Assembly: GCA_024687165.1 (NCBI GenBank)
Contig: JAILEY010000067.1
Location: 1-64,000 of the forward strand
Source of the DNA: Treponema sp.
Lineage (GTDB): Bacteria; Spirochaetota; Spirochaetia; Treponematales; Treponemataceae
Length of the DNA stretch: 64,000 nt
Direction: 5' to 3'
Each line of letters starts with the position of its first letter. Within the stretch, counting starts at the first letter, position 1. Shown here one piece after another: positions 42,823 through 52,060 of this stretch. A program made the position numbers and the translations under genes. Under the pieces are notes generated by a model that was given only the letters and a program-made list of their open reading frames with translations, did no database searches and was not told the origin of the DNA.

Positions 42823-45477
42823 ATGGCAGAAGAATCAAAGAAGACAGGTGCTGTCTTAAACAAACAGGTTAAATCGGGAGACTCAAATAGCACTTCTGGA
42901 GCTGAAACAAAAAAGAAAGTCGTAATCAAAAGAAAGACTGTTGCTCCATCTGCATCTTCAACAGATAGTGCAAAAAAAGAGCAGAAAAAAGTTCTTCATA
43001 TTGTAAAGAAGAGCAATGATGCTGTTAAAACTGGTGCAGAAAAACAGAATGCTTCAAAAGATATATCTTCTGATCAGAAGCCGGCTGCAGATAAACCTGT
43101 TTCTACACGTCCTCAGGTACAGACTCTTGAAATTTCAAGCTCACGTCCAAATGTTAAGGCTGGAAATTTAAGTGGTGGCGGAAGAGGCCGTTACAACAAT
43201 GGTTACGGAAGTGGTTCGTATAATAACTACGGAAACCGTAACGGCGGAAATTCTTTCACCGGTGCTCAGGCAAGAGAAGGATATCAGAACCGCGAACGTC
43301 AGGGTGGTTATAACAGAGACGGTCAGAATGGTGGCTTTAACCGCGGAAATGGTCAGGGTGGCTTTAACCGCGGAAATGGTCAGAGTGGCTTTAACCGTGG
43401 AAACGGACAGGGCGGCTTTAACCGTGGAAATGGTCAGGGTGGTTTTAATCGTGGAAACGGACAGGGCGGATTCAGTGGTCAGCGTTCGACCGGATTTGCT
43501 CCTGCAGCCTCTGCAATTCCTACAAAACAGCTTCCTGCAAAGAAACAGCAGTTTAAGGGAAAGAAGCAGGTTTACAATAGAAAAGATAAAGAAGATTTCT
43601 TTGACGAAGAAGAACTTTATCAGAACAAGAAGAAGACTGTTGCCGTAAGTGCAGTTCCAGAATCAATTGAAATCATGGAAACTGTCAGCATCTCTGATCT
43701 TGCACGCAAAATGAATCTTAAGGCAAGTGAGATTATCGGTAAGCTGATGGGCATGGGAATGATGGTTACAATCAACCAGTCAATCGACTCTGACACAGCT
43801 ACAATTCTTGCAGAAGAATACAATTGTAAAGTTCACCTCATCAGTCTTTATGATGAAACAGTTATTGAAAGTGATGCAGGTTCCTCAGAAGAAAGAACTC
43901 GTCCTCCAATCGTTACTGTCATGGGACACGTTGACCACGGTAAGACAAAGACTCTTGATGCAATCCGTAATGCAAACGTTGCAGCAGGAGAAGCCGGTGG
44001 TATTACACAGAAAATCGGTGCTTATCAGATTTCTGGATCTAAGGGTGTAATTACATTCCTTGATACTCCGGGTCATGAAGCATTTACAATGATGCGTGCC
44101 CGTGGTGCTCAGATTACAGATATTGTTGTTCTTGTTGTTGCAGCAGATGACGGTGTAATGCCTCAGACTCGTGAAGCAATCAACCATGCAAAAGATGCAA
44201 AGGTTCCAATTATCGTTGCAGTTAACAAGTGTGATAAGCCTGAAGCAAATCCTGAAAAGGTTATGACTCAGCTTTCTGAACTTGGACTTACTCCTGAAGA
44301 ATGGGGTGGAGATACACAGTACGTAAAGATTTCTGCCCTCAAGAGAGAAGGTATTGATGATCTTCTTGATGCAATTCTTATTCAGGCTGAAATGCTTGAA
44401 CTTAAGGCACAGTATGACTGTCGTGCTGAAGGTAAGGTTATTGAAAGCCGCACAGATCAGGGACGTGGTGTTGTTGCATCTGTTGTTGTTCAGCGTGGTA
44501 CACTCAAAATTGGTGACCCTCTTGTTGCAGGCATTTATTCAGGTCGTGTTCGTGCAATGTTCGACGACAAGGGTCGCAAGATTACAGAAGCAGGTCCTTC
44601 AATGCCTGTTGAAGTTCTCGGTCTTGAAAGCATGCCAAACGCAGGTGACCCGATCCAGGTTACAGAATCAGAAAAAGACGCACGTGCATTTGCAGCAAAA
44701 CGTCAGGAACTCAAGAGATTTGAAGCCGCTAAAGCCGTTAAAAAGACAACTCTTGATTCCCTTTACTCAGATATTGAAAGAAGCGAAGTTAAGACTCTTA
44801 AGGTTATCATTAAGGCTGATCTTCAGGGGTCTGCAGAAGCTCTTAAGACTTCTCTTGAAAAGCTTTCTACAAAAGAAATCAGACTTTCTGTTATTCACTC
44901 AAGTGCGGGTGCAATCAACGAGAGTGATGTTACTCTTGCAGCGGCAGACAGAGAAGGAAGCAGCGTTCTTATTATCGGTTTCAATGTTCGTCCTACACCA
45001 AAAGCAAAGGAACTTGCTGAACAGGAAAAAGTTGAAATCCTTAAGTACAATATCATCTATAAGTGTGTCGAGGAAATGCAGCAGGCTATGGAAGGTATGT
45101 TGCAGCCGGATACAAAAGAAGAGACAACTGGTACTGCAGAAGTTCGCGATACATTCAAGGTTCCAAAAATCGGTCTCATTGCAGGTTGTTACGTTACAGA
45201 CGGTATCATCAAGCGTACATGCAGCGTAAACGTTATTCGTGACGGTGTTGTTATCCATACAGGAAAACTTGCATCCCTCAAGAGATTCAAGGATGACGTT
45301 AAGGAAGTTAAAGACGGATTTGAATGTGGTATCGGTCTTGAAAACTGGCAGGACATTCAGGTTGGCGACCAGCTTGAAGCTTTCGAAATTGTTGAGATTA
45401 AACGCAAGCTCGGAAAGACTCTTGTTGAAGAAGAAGCTGAAGCTGCAAAAAAATCTGGCGAAGTTGTAGAGGAATAA
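42823..45477 (+). CDS. infB: Translation initiation factor IF-2
   Basis: 884 residues. The N terminus is basic and low-complexity, with five 9-residue repeats GGFNRGNGQ at residues 170-214. An IF2-N helix domain follows (about 285-340, [24 protein letters not shown]), then the GTPase domain ([43 protein letters not shown]) and domains II-IV, ending in the fMet-tRNA-binding region ([15 protein letters not shown]). It positions initiator tRNA on the 30S subunit. It lies 18 bases after nusA and 3 bases before rbfA. Confidence 0.96.
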   Translation: MAEESKKTGAVLNKQVKSGDSNSTSGAETKKKVVIKRKTVAPSASSTDSAKKEQKKVLHIVKKSNDAVKTGAEKQNASKDISSDQKPAADKPVSTRPQVQTLEISSSRPNVKAGNLSGGGRGRYNNGYGSGSYNNYGNRNGGNSFTGAQAREGYQNRERQGGYNRDGQNGGFNRGNGQGGFNRGNGQSGFNRGNGQGGFNRGNGQGGFNRGNGQGGFSGQRSTGFAPAASAIPTKQLPAKKQQFKGKKQVYNRKDKEDFFDEEELYQNKKKTVAVSAVPESIEIMETVSISDLARKMNLKASEIIGKLMGMGMMVTINQSIDSDTATILAEEYNCKVHLISLYDETVIESDAGSSEERTRPPIVTVMGHVDHGKTKTLDAIRNANVAAGEAGGITQKIGAYQISGSKGVITFLDTPGHEAFTMMRARGAQITDIVVLVVAADDGVMPQTREAINHAKDAKVPIIVAVNKCDKPEANPEKVMTQLSELGLTPEEWGGDTQYVKISALKREGIDDLLDAILIQAEMLELKAQYDCRAEGKVIESRTDQGRGVVASVVVQRGTLKIGDPLVAGIYSGRVRAMFDDKGRKITEAGPSMPVEVLGLESMPNAGDPIQVTESEKDARAFAAKRQELKRFEAAKAVKKTTLDSLYSDIERSEVKTLKVIIKADLQGSAEALKTSLEKLSTKEIRLSVIHSSAGAINESDVTLAAADREGSSVLIIGFNVRPTPKAKELAEQEKVEILKYNIIYKCVEEMQQAMEGMLQPDTKEETTGTAEVRDTFKVPKIGLIAGCYVTDGIIKRTCSVNVIRDGVVIHTGKLASLKRFKDDVKEVKDGFECGIGLENWQDIQVGDQLEAFEIVEIKRKLGKTLVEEEAEAAKKSGEVVEE
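43330..43464 (+). repeat. Five 27-bp tandem repeats inside infB
   Basis: Five in-frame units of about 27 bases (first GGTGGCTTTAACCGCGGAAA + TGGTCAG) encode GGFNRGNGQ. Third-base differences between units (CGC/CGT, GGT/GGC, AAT/AAC) show selection on the protein. A unit-number change would keep the frame. Confidence 0.9.
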
Positions 45478-45480
45478 GCA

Positions 45481-45891
45481 ATGGGTCAGTACAGAATGGA
45501 ACGTCTGGGAAACCAGCTTCGTGAAGAAATTGCATCAATGCTCATGAAACATGAAGTTAAGGATCCTCGTGTCAATGAATTCCTTACGATCAACAGAGTT
45601 GAAGTTGCAAAAGATTTAGCATATGCAAAAGTGTATGTTTCTTCTTTTATGGATGATGCTTCTGTTGAACGCGGAGTTCAGGGATTGCAGAGTGCGGCTG
45701 GATTCATTCAGTCTTCCATTGCAAAAAAAGTTTCTATATACAGGTTTCCGAAACTGACATTTATTGCAGACTTCAGTATGAAAGAAGGATTTGAAATGGT
45801 TCAGAAATTGAACAAAATCGTTTCTGACGATGAAGCTGCAGCAAATGGAAGTTCAGTAAAAAATACAGAAAATGAAGAAACAGAAAACTGA
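45481..45891 (+). CDS. rbfA: Ribosome-binding factor A
   Basis: 136 residues, one KH-like domain. Typical stretches are RMERLGNQLREEIASMLMKH, DPRVNEFLTINRVEVAKDLAYAKVYVS and SIAKKVSIYRFPKLTFIAD (the usual R-x-x-P-x-L-x-F core). It acts in late 30S maturation and 16S 5'-end processing. It begins three bases after infB and overlaps the next gene by 20 bases. The last ~15 residues are a short acidic and Asn-rich tail. Confidence 0.93.
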   Translation: MGQYRMERLGNQLREEIASMLMKHEVKDPRVNEFLTINRVEVAKDLAYAKVYVSSFMDDASVERGVQGLQSAAGFIQSSIAKKVSIYRFPKLTFIADFSMKEGFEMVQKLNKIVSDDEAAANGSSVKNTENEETEN

Positions 45892-47719
45892 ACAGAGAGT
45901 GGCTCCTGCCGGAATAATGCTTCTTGCAAAAAAAGCAGGAATCACAAGCTTTTCTTCACTCTGGTCAATAAAAAATGCGCTCAATACAGGAAAGGTTGGT
46001 CATACAGGAACTTTAGACAGTTTCGCGGACGGCCTTCTTGTTGTTTTGAGCGGCTCTTTAACTCACATCGTTCCGCATATCACGGGATTTACAAAAACAT
46101 ATAAAGCCGTTGTCTGTTTTGGAAAAGAGACAGACACACTGGATCCAACAGGTCAGATTGTTTGTGAGGGAAGCGCTCCTTCAAAAGAAGAAATTGAAAA
46201 AATCCTTCCGCAGTTTACAGGTGCCTTGCTTCAGCTTCCGCCTGCTTTTTCTGCACTTCACGTTGACGGTAAGCGTGCCAGTGATTTAATCCGTGCGGGA
46301 AAAGAAGTCCATCTTGAGCCAAGACAGATTTTTGTTTATTCAAATAAACTTTTAGATTATAAAGCTCCTTCACAGGAAGATCCGTGTTCGTACGCAATTC
46401 TTGAAATTACCTGTTCTAAAGGAACTTACATCCGTGCCCTTGCAAGAGACATTGCGCAGAAGCTTGGAACTTGTGCTCATCTGAGTGCACTTAGAAGAAC
46501 ACAGGTCGGTCCTTTTAAGCTTGAAGATGCTGCATGCTACAGAGAGCTTGAAGAGTTTACAATTGAAAATGCCCTTTGTGAAAAAACAAAAAAGCGCAAT
46601 GAAGGATTAAAGAATCTTGAGCGCGGAAATGAAAAAGATTGTGAAGAAAAAATCCGCGACATAAAAAATCATTTTATGGTTATTTCGCCGGAGCTTGCTT
46701 CAGTCTGTGGATTTGAAATCGATATTCTTAAAAAAGAAAGTGAAAAAAGTTATCTTAACGGACGCCCTTTATCATCAAGAATGTTCAACCGTATTTCAAC
46801 AGAGCACAGTGCAGACAGCCGTGAAATTGCAGTTTTTTATGAAGACAGAAGTTTTGCAGGAATGATAAAACTCAATGAAGATAACAGATTGAATTATAGT
46901 TTTGTAGTTCATCCTGAAAAAAATAAATTCGAAGTTTTTACCTGGGATGAAATTTTAAATGGTGATTTCCCGGTTCAGTACATGAAAAAAGGAACAGCGC
47001 TGACTGTCGGTTCTTTTGAGGCCGTTCATATCGGACACGCTGAGCTTATTAAATCAACTGTTGAAAAAAAAGATTTTATTAGCGGTGTCGTAACATTTTC
47101 TTCTTCAATCAAAAAGAATTCAAAAGAGATTTTTCATTTAAAAGATCGTCTTTCTTATTTTAAGGAACTTGGTGCACGGTTTGCAATTGTAATCGATTTT
47201 GACGAAAAATTTGCTTCATGCAGCGGCAGGAAATTTTTTGAGATTCTTAAAAATCAGTGCGGCTTAAAATTTCTTGCAGAAGGAAAAGATTTTAAGTGCG
47301 GTTCAAAAGGCAGCTGTTCGATGGAAGAAATTAAAAAACTTTCCTGTGAATTTGATTTTGAAATAAAGGAATTTGATTTTGTTTCTATTGATGGCATTAA
47401 GGTAAGCTCAAGCCGCATCAAGGAAAAAATTCAGAATGGACTTTTTTCAGGTCTTAAGGAAATGCTAGGCAGATTCTACAGTCTTAATTTTGAAAACTGC
47501 CACTGGAAAGAAAAAAGCACCGGTAAAGAAATGAGCATTTTTGAAACGGATGCTAAAAGCGAAATTATTCTTCCAAAAGACGGAATTTATAAAATTGCTG
47601 CCCGTTTTGCTGATGACACAATTTTGCATACTGACTTACAGGTTGAGAAAAATAAAATATCTGTTTTCCTGCCGACGATCAATTATGCTAACAGTCTTGC
47701 ATCCGCAGCTTTTTTATAG
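45872..47719 (+). CDS. truB: TruB pseudouridine synthase fused to a RibF-like domain
   Basis: 615 residues. Residues 10-240 are TruB, which makes pseudouridine 55 in tRNA: catalytic Asp48 in GHTGTLDSFADGLL, then KTYKAVVCFGKETDTLD and CSKGTYIRALARDIAQKLG. Residues ~240-365 are the variable C-terminal TruB part. From ~375 there is a RibF-type nucleotidyltransferase domain (VGSFEAVHIGH in place of G-x-F-DG-x-HxGH, and VSSSRIKEKIQNG). The final ~85 residues sit where riboflavin kinase should be, but the GRTLGFPTAN motif is missing; only ILPKDGIYK is reminiscent. FMN adenylylation is possible; riboflavin kinase activity is doubtful. The start overlaps rbfA by 20 bases. Confidence 0.85.
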   Translation: MKKQKTEQRVAPAGIMLLAKKAGITSFSSLWSIKNALNTGKVGHTGTLDSFADGLLVVLSGSLTHIVPHITGFTKTYKAVVCFGKETDTLDPTGQIVCEGSAPSKEEIEKILPQFTGALLQLPPAFSALHVDGKRASDLIRAGKEVHLEPRQIFVYSNKLLDYKAPSQEDPCSYAILEITCSKGTYIRALARDIAQKLGTCAHLSALRRTQVGPFKLEDAACYRELEEFTIENALCEKTKKRNEGLKNLERGNEKDCEEKIRDIKNHFMVISPELASVCGFEIDILKKESEKSYLNGRPLSSRMFNRISTEHSADSREIAVFYEDRSFAGMIKLNEDNRLNYSFVVHPEKNKFEVFTWDEILNGDFPVQYMKKGTALTVGSFEAVHIGHAELIKSTVEKKDFISGVVTFSSSIKKNSKEIFHLKDRLSYFKELGARFAIVIDFDEKFASCSGRKFFEILKNQCGLKFLAEGKDFKCGSKGSCSMEEIKKLSCEFDFEIKEFDFVSIDGIKVSSSRIKEKIQNGLFSGLKEMLGRFYSLNFENCHWKEKSTGKEMSIFETDAKSEIILPKDGIYKIAARFADDTILHTDLQVEKNKISVFLPTINYANSLASAAFL

Positions 47720-47725
47720 TAAAAT
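47697..47725 (+). promoter_or_regulatory. Promoter of rpsO
   Basis: TTGCAT (47697-47702), 17-base spacer, TAAAAT (47720-47725), overlapping the end of the truB-ribF gene. Start would be about 47732. Confidence 0.65.
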
Positions 47726-47731
47726 ATGCGA

Positions 47732-47826
47732 ACATTCACTGGCAATGATCGTGCTTGGAAATGAAGGCGCCACCTTCTTTCTCGGTTCTGATTTTAGGTG
47801 AATAAAAAATAAACAGGAGTAGTATT
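47732..47826 (+). promoter_or_regulatory. rpsO leader, possible S15 autoregulatory structure
   Basis: A ~95-base untranslated leader with GAAGG-cgcca-CCTTC (47763-47777) as the clearest hairpin, and GGAG before the ATG. S15 leaders are often autoregulatory, but I cannot match this one to a known class by eye. Confidence 0.35.
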
Positions 47827-48096
47827 ATGGCACTCTCAAAAGAAACAGCTTCATCTATCGTATCAAAGTTTGGAGCAAACGCAAATGACACAGGAAGCGC
47901 AAGAGTTCAGGTTGCATTGATGACAGAACGCATCAAGGAACTTACAGCTCACTGCAAAGCATTCCCAAAAGACACTGGCGCATCACGTGGCCTTCTCAAA
48001 GTAGTTGGTGCACGCCGCAAGATGTTGAAGTACATTCAGCGTACAGACCTTGAAGGATACCGCGCACTTATTAAAGAACTCGGAATCCGCAAGTAA
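47827..48096 (+). CDS. rpsO: 30S ribosomal protein S15
   Basis: 89 residues, the normal size. Conserved stretches include DTGSARVQVALMTERIKELT, HCKAFPKDTGASRGLL and RRKMLKYIQRTDLEGYRALIKELGIRK, which bind the 16S central domain. AGGAG precedes the ATG at 47827. It has its own promoter and is followed by a strong terminator, then pnp; rpsO-pnp adjacency is widely conserved. Confidence 0.97.
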   Translation: MALSKETASSIVSKFGANANDTGSARVQVALMTERIKELTAHCKAFPKDTGASRGLLKVVGARRKMLKYIQRTDLEGYRALIKELGIRK

Positions 48097-48106
48097 GTTT
48101 GATAAG

Positions 48107-48153
48107 ATGGCAGTTTTGAATTCTTTTGAAGAACTCAGGCTGCCATTTTTTTT
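48107..48153 (+). terminator. Rho-independent terminator after rpsO
   Basis: ATGGCAG (48107-48113) pairs with CTGCCAT (48140-48146), followed by a run of Ts to 48153. It lies between rpsO and pnp, so pnp expression needs read-through or its own promoter. Confidence 0.85.
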
Positions 48154-48246
48154 GTAAAGGTGGATCCGGCTGTTCAAACGGGTTTCCCTGCAGAATCTGA
48201 AATTATTCAGTTTTGCGAAAGAAGAAAAAGAACTAAGGAAATATTT

Positions 48247-50343
48247 ATGGTACAGAGATTAACTCGTAAAATCGGTGATCAGGAACTTATTCTTGAAACT
48301 GGTAAAATTGGTAAACAGGCAAACGGCTGTGTTTATGCTCAGATTGGTGGAACAGCTGTTATTGCTACAGTATGTGCTTCTTCAGAGGCAAAAGAAGGAT
48401 TGGATTTTGTTCCAGTTACAGTTGAATACAATGAAAAATTCTATGCTGCAGGAAAGATTCCTGGTGGCTTTGTAAAGAGAGAAGGTCGTCCAAAGGATAA
48501 GGAAATCCTCGTTAGCCGTCTTATTGACCGCCCTATGCGTCCTCTTTTTGAAACAGCATTTGGTCGCGAAATTCAGATCGTTCCAACTTGTGTTTCTATT
48601 GACGGTGTAAATACTCCGGACATTCTTGCAGTTCTTGCTGCATCAGCTGCAGTTTCTATTTCAGACATTCCATTCCACGGACCAGTTGCTGCTGTTCGCG
48701 TTGGATTCCTTAACGGTGAATACATTCTTAATCCAACTTATGAACAGATGGAAAAAGTTCAGCTTGAAATCGTTGTTGCCGGTACAAAAGACGGATTTAC
48801 AATGGTTGAAGGTGGAGCAAATGAAGTTAGCGAAGAAGTAATGCTTGGTGCTTTGGAAAAGGCACAGGGCTTCATCACAGATATGTGTCTTCTTCAGGAA
48901 GAACTTGTAAAGCTCTGTGGAAAAGAAAAGCTTCCTCTTTCACCATCAACAGTTACACTTGAAAACGCAGATGCAATTAAAGCAGAAGCACTTCCTCTTA
49001 TGCAGGAAGCATGTTTCAAGAAAGGAAAGATGGCTCGCGGTGAAGCAGTTAAAGAAGTAAAAAAGCAGGTTGCAGAAAAATATGCAGAACAGCTTGAAGA
49101 TGAAACTCAGAAAAAACTCTTCAATGCATTGTTCGATGATATTCAGTACGATCTTCTTCGTTCTTCAATTCTTGAAAAAGGTCTTCGTATTGACGGCCGC
49201 GGAACAGAAGATATTCGTCCAATCACATGTGAAATCAACGTTCTTCCACGCCCACACGGATCTGCATTGTTTACTCGCGGTGAAACACAGTCACTTGCAG
49301 TTTGTACACTCGGTACAGTAAATGATGAACAGGTTTATGATGATATTGAAGGCGACAGAAGCGAAAACTTTATCCTTCATTATAACTTCCCTCCATATTC
49401 AGTTGGTGAAGTTGGAAAACTTACAACAGGACGCCGCGAAATTGGTCACGGAAATCTTGCACGCCGTTCACTTGCTCCAATGATTCCTTCAAAATCAGAA
49501 TTCCCTTATACAATTCGTGTTGTTTCTGAAATCATGGAATCAAACGGTTCATCATCACAGGCTTCTACTTGTGGCGGATGTCTTTCACTTCTTGCAGCTG
49601 GTGTTCCAATGAAGAAGATGGTTGCCGGTATTGCAATGGGACTTATCACAAGCGATGAAAATTATTCTAAGTATGCAATCCTTTCTGATATCCTTGGTGA
49701 AGAAGATCATCTTGGTGACATGGACTTTAAGGTAGCAGGTACTCGTGATGGTATTACAGGCTTCCAGATGGATATTAAGATTGCCGGTGTTTCTATGGAT
49801 ATTATGCGTAAGGCTCTTGAACAGGCAAAGCGCGGCCGTAATCACATTCTTGACATCATGGAAAAGTGCATTAACAAGCCACAGCCATTGAGCCCAAATG
49901 CTCCAAAAATCGACACAATGAAGATTGCAGTTGATAAGATCGGTGCACTCATCGGACCAGGTGGAAAGAATGTAAAGGCTCTCTGTTCACAGTATAATGT
50001 TACAATCAACACAGAAGATGACGGTACTGTTACAATCTACGGAAAAACAGGAACTGCAACTGATGCTGCAAAAGCTGCAATCAAGGGAATCTGTGAAGAT
50101 CCAGAGCCAGGTACAATTTACCAGGGAACAGTTAAGCGCATCATGGACTTTGGTGCATTCATCGAAATTCTTCCGGGAAAAGAAGGACTTTGTCACATTT
50201 CAAAGCTATCAAGAGCCCGCGTAGAAAAAGTAACTGATGTACTTAAGGAAGGTCAGGTTGTTCCGGTTAAGCTTCTTGAAGTTGACAAGATGGGACGTCT
50301 CAATCTTTCTTACATTGATGCCGTTGAAGCTCAGGAAAAATAA
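48247..50343 (+). CDS. pnp: Polyribonucleotide nucleotidyltransferase
   Basis: 698 residues from ATG 48247, chosen for AAGGAAAT upstream and because the family starts near MVQRLTRKIGDQELILETGK; the open frame runs back to 48160 through the gap. Two RNase PH domains are visible (IGGTAVIATVCAS, FVKREGRPKDKEIL, RLIDRPMRPLF; and IDGRGTEDIRPI, TRGETQSLAVCTLG, GDMDFKVAGTRDGITGFQMD with the catalytic Asp residues). A KH domain (IGALIGPGGKNVKALC) and S1 domain (GTVKRIMDFGAFIEILPGKE, GLCHISKL) follow. It degrades RNA 3' to 5' with phosphate. Confidence 0.97.
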   Translation: MVQRLTRKIGDQELILETGKIGKQANGCVYAQIGGTAVIATVCASSEAKEGLDFVPVTVEYNEKFYAAGKIPGGFVKREGRPKDKEILVSRLIDRPMRPLFETAFGREIQIVPTCVSIDGVNTPDILAVLAASAAVSISDIPFHGPVAAVRVGFLNGEYILNPTYEQMEKVQLEIVVAGTKDGFTMVEGGANEVSEEVMLGALEKAQGFITDMCLLQEELVKLCGKEKLPLSPSTVTLENADAIKAEALPLMQEACFKKGKMARGEAVKEVKKQVAEKYAEQLEDETQKKLFNALFDDIQYDLLRSSILEKGLRIDGRGTEDIRPITCEINVLPRPHGSALFTRGETQSLAVCTLGTVNDEQVYDDIEGDRSENFILHYNFPPYSVGEVGKLTTGRREIGHGNLARRSLAPMIPSKSEFPYTIRVVSEIMESNGSSSQASTCGGCLSLLAAGVPMKKMVAGIAMGLITSDENYSKYAILSDILGEEDHLGDMDFKVAGTRDGITGFQMDIKIAGVSMDIMRKALEQAKRGRNHILDIMEKCINKPQPLSPNAPKIDTMKIAVDKIGALIGPGGKNVKALCSQYNVTINTEDDGTVTIYGKTGTATDAAKAAIKGICEDPEPGTIYQGTVKRIMDFGAFIEILPGKEGLCHISKLSRARVEKVTDVLKEGQVVPVKLLEVDKMGRLNLSYIDAVEAQEK

Positions 50344-50373
50344 AATCAGCTGAGTTTGCAAAGTAAATAATTG

Positions 50374-50412
50374 AGGTCAGTTTTGTGTAATGCAGAACTG
50401 ACCTTTTTTTTT
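50374..50412 (+). terminator. Rho-independent terminator after pnp
   Basis: AGGTCAGTT (50374-50382) pairs with AACTGACCT (50396-50404), followed by Ts to 50412. A run of eight Gs (50418-50425) follows. Confidence 0.88.
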
Positions 50413-50438
50413 GTGGTGGGGGGGGATTTTGATTCTAA

Positions 50439-50585
50439 TTATTTTTTATTAATCTGTCCGTCCAGAATTAAATCAATCTGTTCTTTTATATGCAGAAGAG
50501 CCTGTTTATAATCAGCACTGTTTGCTTTTTCTGCTGCCAGTTTACGTGGATATAAAAGTTCATACGGTTGAACATCGAATTTTAT
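50439..50585 (-). pseudogene. C-terminal remnant of an unknown gene (no start)
   Basis: On the minus strand a 48-residue frame runs from just after a TAA (50588-50586) to a TAA at 50441-50439. Its text (YELLYPRKLAAEKANSADYK, QALLHIKEQIDLILDG) has the composition and amphipathic helices of real protein, yet it has no start codon or ribosome site. It looks like the tail of a gene whose front was lost. The family is not recognised. This and the next entry fill the 494-base gap 50344-50837 together with the terminator. Confidence 0.5.
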
Positions 50586-50824
50586 TTATTTTAGGTGAAA
50601 AAAAAGACGAAATTGAAAATAATTTATTAGCAGAAGGTATTTTAAAGAAATGCCCGTTTTGTGCAGAAACAATTAAAGCAGAGGCAATAGTTTGTAGATT
50701 TTGTGGAAGAGATTTGTCAAAGGAAACAAATGATGAATTAGAGTGTGTTGACTGGGTTTGTCCGAAATGTGGGGCTGGAAATCCTGAAAATGATATGTGG
50801 TGTTCTTGCGGTTATAGGAGATAA
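50522..50824 (+). pseudogene. Zinc-ribbon protein, probably a 5'-truncated remnant
   Basis: The frame opens with TTG at 50522 and has no ATG. Residues from about 42 on encode two zinc-ribbon motifs: CPFCAETIKAEAIVCRFCG and, after an acidic spacer, CPKCGAGNPENDMWCSCG. The first is a common treble-clef or ribbon found at the ends of membrane proteins. The first ~30 codons overlap, on the other strand, the remnant at 50439-50585, so the true 5' part was probably lost at a junction near 50586-50600. It might be expressed from an unusual start, but no ribosome site is convincing. Confidence 0.5.
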
Positions 50825-50837
50825 AAAAAATCATAAT

Positions 50838-51974
50838 TTACTTCTTCCTCTGGCCGATCATCCAGGGGCAGAATCTTTTTATAAGGTATGCTGGAATTGC
50901 GCAAAGTAAAAGTGAGCAGAGAGAAAAGATAATTCCAGTTAAAATACTGAATGAATCATCAATAAATATGCTGCCTAAGTTTATGTGAAGACTGTGTGAA
51001 TATTTATGAACGATGTATGCTGTGATGCCGTGAAATGCAAGTACTGAAAGTGAATTGGCTCCGAAAAATCCGACTGGTCTGTTTATTGCATTAAGGAGAT
51101 GAGATAGGTTTTTCATGAACAGTATTCCGCAGAATCCGCCAAGGAGAAAAAGAAGAAGGTCACAGCCGTAGCGGTTGTGGTTTATGTTTATGTTATCTGT
51201 GTTTATGCAATATAACAATGTAGTTAGCGTAAAAAATAAAAATGTTTTTATTGCAATTGAAGATTTTTTTTCTTCAGTATCATTTTTAAAAATTTTTTCT
51301 TTTAATAAAGTTCCCGTGTAAAAAAACGGATATGCAAGAGTTATGGAACCGATTGAAAGCGGAATGAAATTATCTGCAACTTTTGAAACGTCATCATCAA
51401 CGAGAATTTTTGTGAACGACGGAATATTTAATTTTCTGATTACAAATGCAATAGTTAAAAAAAATGCTGTTACGCAGATATTTGCTTTTATGTTGTCTTC
51501 ATTATTTTTTCTGTAAAAAATTGAATGGATTATTTTGCACCAGAAAAGACAGATTAAAAACCAGAGTACCGGATTTTCATGAACGCTGTATCGAGTGTTG
51601 AGACCGGTAACAAAAATCATTCCAAGAAAATCTTCCCTGATTATTTTTAAAACCTGTGCTGCAGTTTGAAATTTTTCAGGGTGAACAAAGTATGATTTTA
51701 GAATCCAGAAAATGCATGTTATTACATAAAGTACAATATATGGAATTACAAGCTGTCTGAAAGATTTTTTTGCCGTAACATTGAGTTCAGCTTTTTTATG
51801 TGTAAGTCCTGCAAGGAAAAAAAACAGCGGCATGTGGAATATATAAATCCATCTTACAATTGAGAATCCATAGAAATCTTTTACAGGAACATGTGCAAGT
51901 ATTACGAGGAAAATTCCAATTCCTCGTGCTGTATCAACCCATGTAATTCTTGTGCCAGTATTTTCTGTTTCCAT
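50838..51974 (-). CDS. Membrane acyltransferase (acyltransferase-3 family)
   Basis: 378 residues from ATG 51974; in-frame ATGs exist upstream to 52010 and none has a clear ribosome site. The N-terminal motif WVDTARGIGIFLVILAHVP, with its Arg and catalytic-type His, then FHMPLFFFLAGL, is typical of acyltransferase-3 proteins that O-acetylate sugars. About ten hydrophobic segments follow. The substrate could be a surface polysaccharide or other glycan; no glycan cluster is nearby. It is a single gene, convergent with the zinc-ribbon remnant and divergent from the M16 peptidase. Confidence 0.85.
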   Translation of the reverse strand: METENTGTRITWVDTARGIGIFLVILAHVPVKDFYGFSIVRWIYIFHMPLFFFLAGLTHKKAELNVTAKKSFRQLVIPYIVLYVITCIFWILKSYFVHPEKFQTAAQVLKIIREDFLGMIFVTGLNTRYSVHENPVLWFLICLFWCKIIHSIFYRKNNEDNIKANICVTAFFLTIAFVIRKLNIPSFTKILVDDDVSKVADNFIPLSIGSITLAYPFFYTGTLLKEKIFKNDTEEKKSSIAIKTFLFFTLTTLLYCINTDNININHNRYGCDLLLFLLGGFCGILFMKNLSHLLNAINRPVGFFGANSLSVLAFHGITAYIVHKYSHSLHINLGSIFIDDSFSILTGIIFSLCSLLLCAIPAYLIKRFCPWMIGQRKK

Positions 51975-52047
51975 AAATCTTAATTTATTATAATTCATCA
52001 TAAAAATCAATTTGACTCTTTGTTGTGCATAAAAAAATTAAATCTGC

Positions 52048-52053
52048 TATAAT
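52048..52053 (+). promoter_or_regulatory. -10 hexamer of the M16 peptidase gene, leaderless spacing
   Basis: TATAAT ends seven bases before the ATG at 52061. No ribosome site is present between them. The -35 is weak (TTGTGC at 19-base spacing). Confidence 0.5.
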
Positions 52054-52060
52054 TCAATCG

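Noticed and set aside
43330-43464. infB 27-bp repeats as a CRISPR-like or mobile repeat
   Set aside because: Units are directly adjacent, in frame, with synonymous differences; they are protein repeats.
50418-50425. Run of eight Gs as a phase-variation tract
   Set aside because: It lies after a terminator and is neither in a promoter nor in an intact reading frame.
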